Below, piece after piece: positions 59,598 to 64,000 of a stretch of 64,000 bases of DNA (positions within the stretch are counted from its first letter, which is position 1; each line of letters begins with the position of its first letter). This stretch comes from Cordia subcordata (Eukaryota > Streptophyta > Magnoliopsida > Boraginales > Cordiaceae), in contig JAPTOF010000007.1 of NCBI GenBank assembly GCA_028554755.1, positions 18,843,001-18,907,000 of the forward strand. Direction: 5' to 3'. The notes under the pieces are model-generated. The model searched no databases, was not told the DNA's origin, and worked only from the letters and a program-made list of their open reading frames with translations. A program made the translations under genes and the position numbers.

Positions 59598-60360
59598 CAT
59601 GTAAATTTTTTTCTTATAAGCAAATCAAACCCTGCTTTTAAACAAAGCCAAACACCCTTTAAATCCGTGACAATTGTAATCCCTATGCTAATTTTAAATT
59701 ATATTAAAAATACAAGTATTTTTAAGCTAAAAACCCAATTAATCTTGACTGGAAAAAAGGAAAATCATTTATATTGTTGAATCTTTTATATTATTTTTCC
59801 ATGTTGCGATCTACCATGTATCGAGGGAAAGAAATAGAAGATATTATCAAGGGGGTCCTCCGTGGAATGAAGATCACCTTTTTAATGCTCTTGTTTTTTA
59901 ATGTAAAAAGTGCAATTGTTGCTGTAAACATAGGAAGTGCAGAGTTAATAGGAAATTGTATAAGAATTGGAATCTTGACCGTAGTTTGCTGATGTAAACA
60001 AGCTTTGCCTTTGGTTGATTGTACATCTTTTGTTTTGTGAAACACAAATATGCCTTTAATGGTGTTTGTCTACTATAAATTATTAGCTCATTTGCGACCG
60101 AAAACCTATGGCAAGAAGACATGAAGCTCTAAAGAAAGAAATCTTTTTGTTTTCTGATAAAAAAAAGTTCCACAGTTAATTATTGGCCGTAAAACAGAAT
60201 AAATCCTTTTTTTAGTTTGTCTAGCTAGAGTGCGCTCCTCATGTTATTAAAATTTTCCAAAAATCTCACTTTACACTCTAAAATATAGCATATGTCTTTT
60301 CCTTCTCAAGGGGTATCATGTTTCGTCTTAAGGGATTTTAAAACATAAGAAGGTTTGGTG
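59598..60360. other. Intergenic DNA, unassigned open stretch
   Basis: Around 59780-60050 both strands are open for 70-85 codons and base composition is less AT-rich, but I recognise no family and see no conserved motif. It may be transposon debris. Confidence 0.35.
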
Positions 60361-60365
60361 CACCC

Positions 60366-60750
60366 GAGGGCCTATTTGGGTTAACTTACTTGAAGTTGCT
60401 TAATTATAAGCACTTAATGCTTATAAATAAGTAAATAGGTGTTTGAATAAAAATAAATTTATAAGTTATTAATTTATTTGATAAATAAGTGCTTATCAAA
60501 ATTAATATTTATTAAAATGACTAAGAAGGTCTAGTTAAAATGACTAAAAATGTCTATTTATTAATAACTGTTGTACTTTTTTATGTTTTTGAAGGTTAAG
60601 GAAGTCTTTTATCAGTCAAACTTGATTGCTTATAAACGAGTAAAGGAAAAGCAAAAAGGTGTTACTATTTTTTTTTTTTCATGCTCATAGTTACAAAAAT
60701 TTATCCAACATGTAAGTTTTATTCTTTTACTTATAAACAAGTTTGACCAA
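60366..60750. mobile_element. Possible MITE of the CTTATAAG/TTTGG family
   Basis: Left part CCTATTTGGGTTAACTTACTTG and right part TTATAAACAAGTTTGACCAAA are weak inverted repeats, with several CTTATAA motifs inside. It resembles the element at 24168-24587. Confidence 0.4.
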
Positions 60751-60876
60751 ACTTCTCTTCTTCTGTTTATTTGTTGTCGAATGGTAAATGGATCAATTAG
60801 GATAATATGGCTACAACTATGGAATTTATGGCCACTGTGAAAGTTCAACACGACACCTTTTTTTAAAAAAAAAACA

Positions 60877-60878
<2 letters not shown>

Positions 60879-60912
<34 letters not shown>
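60879..60912. repeat. (TA)n microsatellite
   Basis: About 17 TA units. Confidence 0.95.
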
Positions 60913-60917
<5 letters not shown>

Positions 60918-62680
60918 TTTGCTTTTTTAGTTTCACTACATGTTAATTATTATGCCATGCCTTCTTTTCCTTTCAAAAAAATTTTAGTCCATATTTGATC
61001 AGTAAAAATGATTTCCTAACTCAACTTTTTTTGTAATCTATATTTGTTTTTGGATATCTATATCTTTATATGCTTACCTTTAATGCTATATATACTAATT
61101 CTATCCATTCTTTTTCTCCAACTTTAAATTCTAAATATAATATTTGTCAACATCTAGTGCTTTTAAAACTAGATCATTATCTTATTTTACTTTTTCAGTT
61201 TAAATATTTTATTTATAAAATAAATAGTATCGAAACTTATCAAAAATTAATTGTTATAAAACTTATTTATATTTTATCATCACATAAAGCATATAATATT
61301 GATCATAAGACACTATTATTACGTATTTTTTTTCCGTGCATCTCTCGGGTTCTATTCTATTTTTTTTCTTGTCAGAAATTCTAGTTTAATTAAAGATAAT
61401 ATATTTTGTAACTGCATCTCTCGAGTTTTATTCTAGTTCAATTTAAGATAATATATTTTGTAATATAATATTATTTATGGTATCGTGTTTTAAGTCAATT
61501 AAGATCAAATGAGCGTTCAATACTAAAGTTGGCAGACAATGCGCAGACAAATTGGATAACTCATGATCTTCTAGACCCCTGAAAGTGTAAGTGATGTTAT
61601 GATCAATGTACGTGGCTTTCTCAGTCGTAGATTTTAAGGAAAGAGAGTTTTGGTGCATTTAGTGGACGGTCCATTAGTATAGAGAAGCAAGCACGTAAGT
61701 AATCAGTCGTTGAATTCGCAACAATGAAGTTAGTACCAACTGATGATGACTGAACTGCAATTTTCATCTCCCTAGCACTAGAATTGACTTGGTAACCTAA
61801 CCCAACATAGACAACATCGTATGTATTACGGTTGGTTTTAGATTGAATGGATACTCACACGTAATTAAATATAATTGAATGGATCAAACGTAGATGAATA
61901 TAAATCACATATAGATGGGTAAATATAACCAGACCAAGTGCCTAACTCTGATATTATGTGAAAAATTCTAAGGTTCTAATCTAAAACCAATTAATACTAG
62001 ATGGAGTAACCCAAGATTTTATAAGGTAGTCTTGGTTTTATTTATTTCTGAAGTATTTTTTTTGAGAAGTTGATGAAATTTTTATTTTCTAAAGAGAAGT
62101 TAAAATAAAGTTCTTCATGAGTTTTAACTATTTTTTTAGGAAAAATTAATTCAAATACTTATTGCAAAAATAAGATCTTAGTATGTGGGTATTCTGGATA
62201 AGTTGCAGTGAGTCACGAATTAAAAGTTTAGACTAATCGTAATTTATCATCATCTTACCCGCTTTCAATTGAAAACTAACTATTATATAATAAGCATTGA
62301 CCTAAGCCCCATGCTGGGGCTCGGCTCTTGAACTGCATGTGAACTGTCTTGGACGGCTCTTCTTAAATTTTTTTTAGAAAAAAAATAAAAAATTAATTCA
62401 AACAAATCCTTATTTCACGATGCGGAAGAAAAGAAACATGCATTTCAGACATTTTCCTGCTTCGGCTGAAATTGCATTCATGCTGGACTATTGACCAATA
62501 CTGTTTGTTTTGGTCAGGTGAAAACCATCATCAACAGACTGTCCTGCAATCTTTTCTAGATGGCCACAAGAATTCAACTTCTTTCAGGTCGATTGTATGC
62601 ATCCCACAAGCAAGATTAGGACCAAAAAATTCAGCTTTTCTCAAACCCTTGTTTTGACACGTTATTTCTCCTGTATTTTC
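60913..62680. other. AT-rich intergenic DNA
   Basis: No gene recognised. CATCTCTCG(G/A)GTT(C/T)TATTCTA occurs at about 61339 and 61414 as a short direct repeat, and the stretch 62060-62411 has MITE-like homopolymer text ending AATTAATTCAAACAAATCC. Confidence 0.45.
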
Positions 62681-62882
62681 CCTCAGAAGACGTTTTTGCA
62701 AGTTAGGTCAATTTTGCAAAATGATTGAGAAGCAATCACGATTGATGGGTAAAATGAAGACCTGAATCTTCTCATAATATTCATCAAAAAATGTTTTTGC
62801 AAGTTTGGTCTGTATTGCAAAATGACTGAGAAGCGATCATGATTAACAGGTGAAACAAAAACTTGAATCTCCTTGTAATATT
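62680..62882. repeat. 101-bp tandem duplication
   Basis: Two copies start GTTTTTGCAAGTT at 62692 and 62793. Both contain ATTGCAAAATGA or TTTGCAAAATGA, TGAGAAGC(A/G)ATCA and CTTGAATCT- or CTGAATCT-type text. Divergence is about one base in six by eye. Confidence 0.82.
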
Positions 62883-63595
62883 ATATATTGCCCGTTTGAA
62901 TCGTTTGGACTATTTTATTATTTTTCTCATTGTCAGTACAACCTTAGCTCTTTTTCTTCCTTTCACCTCCTGCTACATTTCCCAAAATAGAAAAAGATAA
63001 ATAAATAAAGTTTGTTTGAATTCTTAATGAGTTCAAAAAAATCAACTTTGAATTTAGCCTTTTCAGTTAACAAATCAATAATGAAGCACAAACTAAATTA
63101 GGTCTGTTGCTAGTATGGTTCGAGTGGCTTCATTTGTTTTCATATATGAAATGACGCTTTTTTTCAATTATATGTATTAATGTTAGTTAATAGTTAATTA
63201 TCCCACCGAACTTCAGCAAGTCAAATACTCAAATATGACTTATGGTTACCAAGGGGCGGAAAGAATCTTTGTGCCCGAAAACGAATGGCAAAAGCAAACA
63301 AATTTCTTTTTTTTTCTTTAGACTAGAAATTTATTTTAGAATTATTATCAATTTGAATTTTATGTTGCAATTACATTTTTCAATGTATTAATTAAAAATT
63401 GAATACTACTTAAATGATTCAAATTTAAATTGTAAGTATTTAATTCTAATAAATTATTACCCCACTATTCTACATAATCTTTGATGGCAGAAAATATAAA
63501 CAGTCGTAACAGTAACTACGATTCCCCCTCTCTTTTTTTGTCAAAAGCCACGCTAGTGATTCCAACCAGAAAATAGGGAATGGATTGAAGTAGTG

Positions 63596-63820
63596 TTTGT
63601 TTGGATTGACTTTTTTTTTAATTAAAATGAAAAAGTATTTTTAAAAAATATATATATTTTTGACAAATATTTAATTGCTTAGAAAAAGATGAAATCATAT
63701 ATAAAAAATACTCAAATTCAGCTTTTTTAAAAAATAAAAAATTTCAACTTCTTTTAAAAGAATTATTTTAAAAAATTATTTAAAATAAATATATTTAAAA
63801 AAATCAATTCAAATGAATCC
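63596..63820. mobile_element. MITE with GTTTGGATTGAC ends
   Basis: The left end GTTTGTTTGGATTGACTTTTT is an imperfect inverted repeat of the right end (AAAATCAATTCAAATGAATCC). The interior is A/T-only text with potential to fold back. Confidence 0.6.
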
Positions 63821-64000
63821 ATAGAGCCCACAATTTTCTATTTTTGCGGCATGTAAAAAAAACATCATCTTTTTACTTTGCCATGCCAATATTGACCCCT
63901 TGGCATGAGAGATTTTTTTTGTTTAACTTGTTGGTCGAGTCTACGGCACTTCGCATTCTTTAAAAACAATGTGATTAAAGGCACTTCAAAAGTATTTGGA

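Noticed and set aside
59774..60045. Open frames on both strands (72 and 84 codons)
   Set aside because: No domain, no conserved motif and no splice signals; left as unassigned intergenic sequence.

Overview
The window is nuclear DNA of a flowering plant. Genes are split by GT-AG introns, intergenic DNA is very AT-rich and full of microsatellites, and transposable elements are of plant type (Ty1-copia, TRIM, L1-type LINE, tRNA-type SINEs, hAT- and CACTA-like elements, MITEs). The protein genes look like those of a eudicot; species cannot be fixed from the sequence alone.

Layout. (1) 291-4225, minus strand: a four-exon gene for a 248-residue plant protein of unknown function. Its first intron holds a 5'-truncated LINE with perfect target-site duplications. 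(2) 4.4-19.2 kb: gene-poor, AT-rich DNA with SINE, CACTA-like and MITE copies, diverged tandem repeats and a foldback element made of 22-bp units. (3) 19207-19407, plus strand: a MIR319 precursor hairpin, a regulator of TCP (and in some cases GAMYB-type) transcription factors. Its mature sequence carries an unusual base at nucleotide 17. (4) 20-25.3 kb: more repeats, including a copia remnant split by a MITE. (5) 25451-39424, minus strand: a 20-exon gene for the mitochondrial half-size ABC transporter ABCB25/ATM3 (749 aa). Its introns hold a TRIM retrotransposon (5-bp TSD) and a 642-bp hAT-like element (8-bp TSD). (6) 41301-52194, minus strand: a 13-exon gene for the cohesin-loading subunit SCC4/MAU2 (721 aa), with a roughly 0.94-kb long-inverted-repeat element in intron 4. 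(7) 54550-59592, plus strand: a complete but decayed Ty1-copia element with 251-bp LTRs. (8) 59.6-64 kb: no gene recognised; tandem repeats and MITEs.

Exon models were built by hand. Junctions were chosen so that GT-AG borders, phase and family conservation agree, and the summed exon lengths give open frames (2250 nt for ABCB25, 2166 nt for SCC4, 747 nt for the first gene). The three protein genes share no pathway: ABCB25 serves mitochondrial sulfur export for cytosolic Fe-S and molybdenum-cofactor assembly, SCC4 serves sister-chromatid cohesion, and MIR319 serves leaf and flower development. Nothing suggests co-regulation. No clearly new biological system was found. The most rewarding items are the variant MIR319, the TRIM with two internal duplications in one LTR, the cleanly bounded intronic elements, and the copia element whose stop codons look like cytosine-deamination scars.
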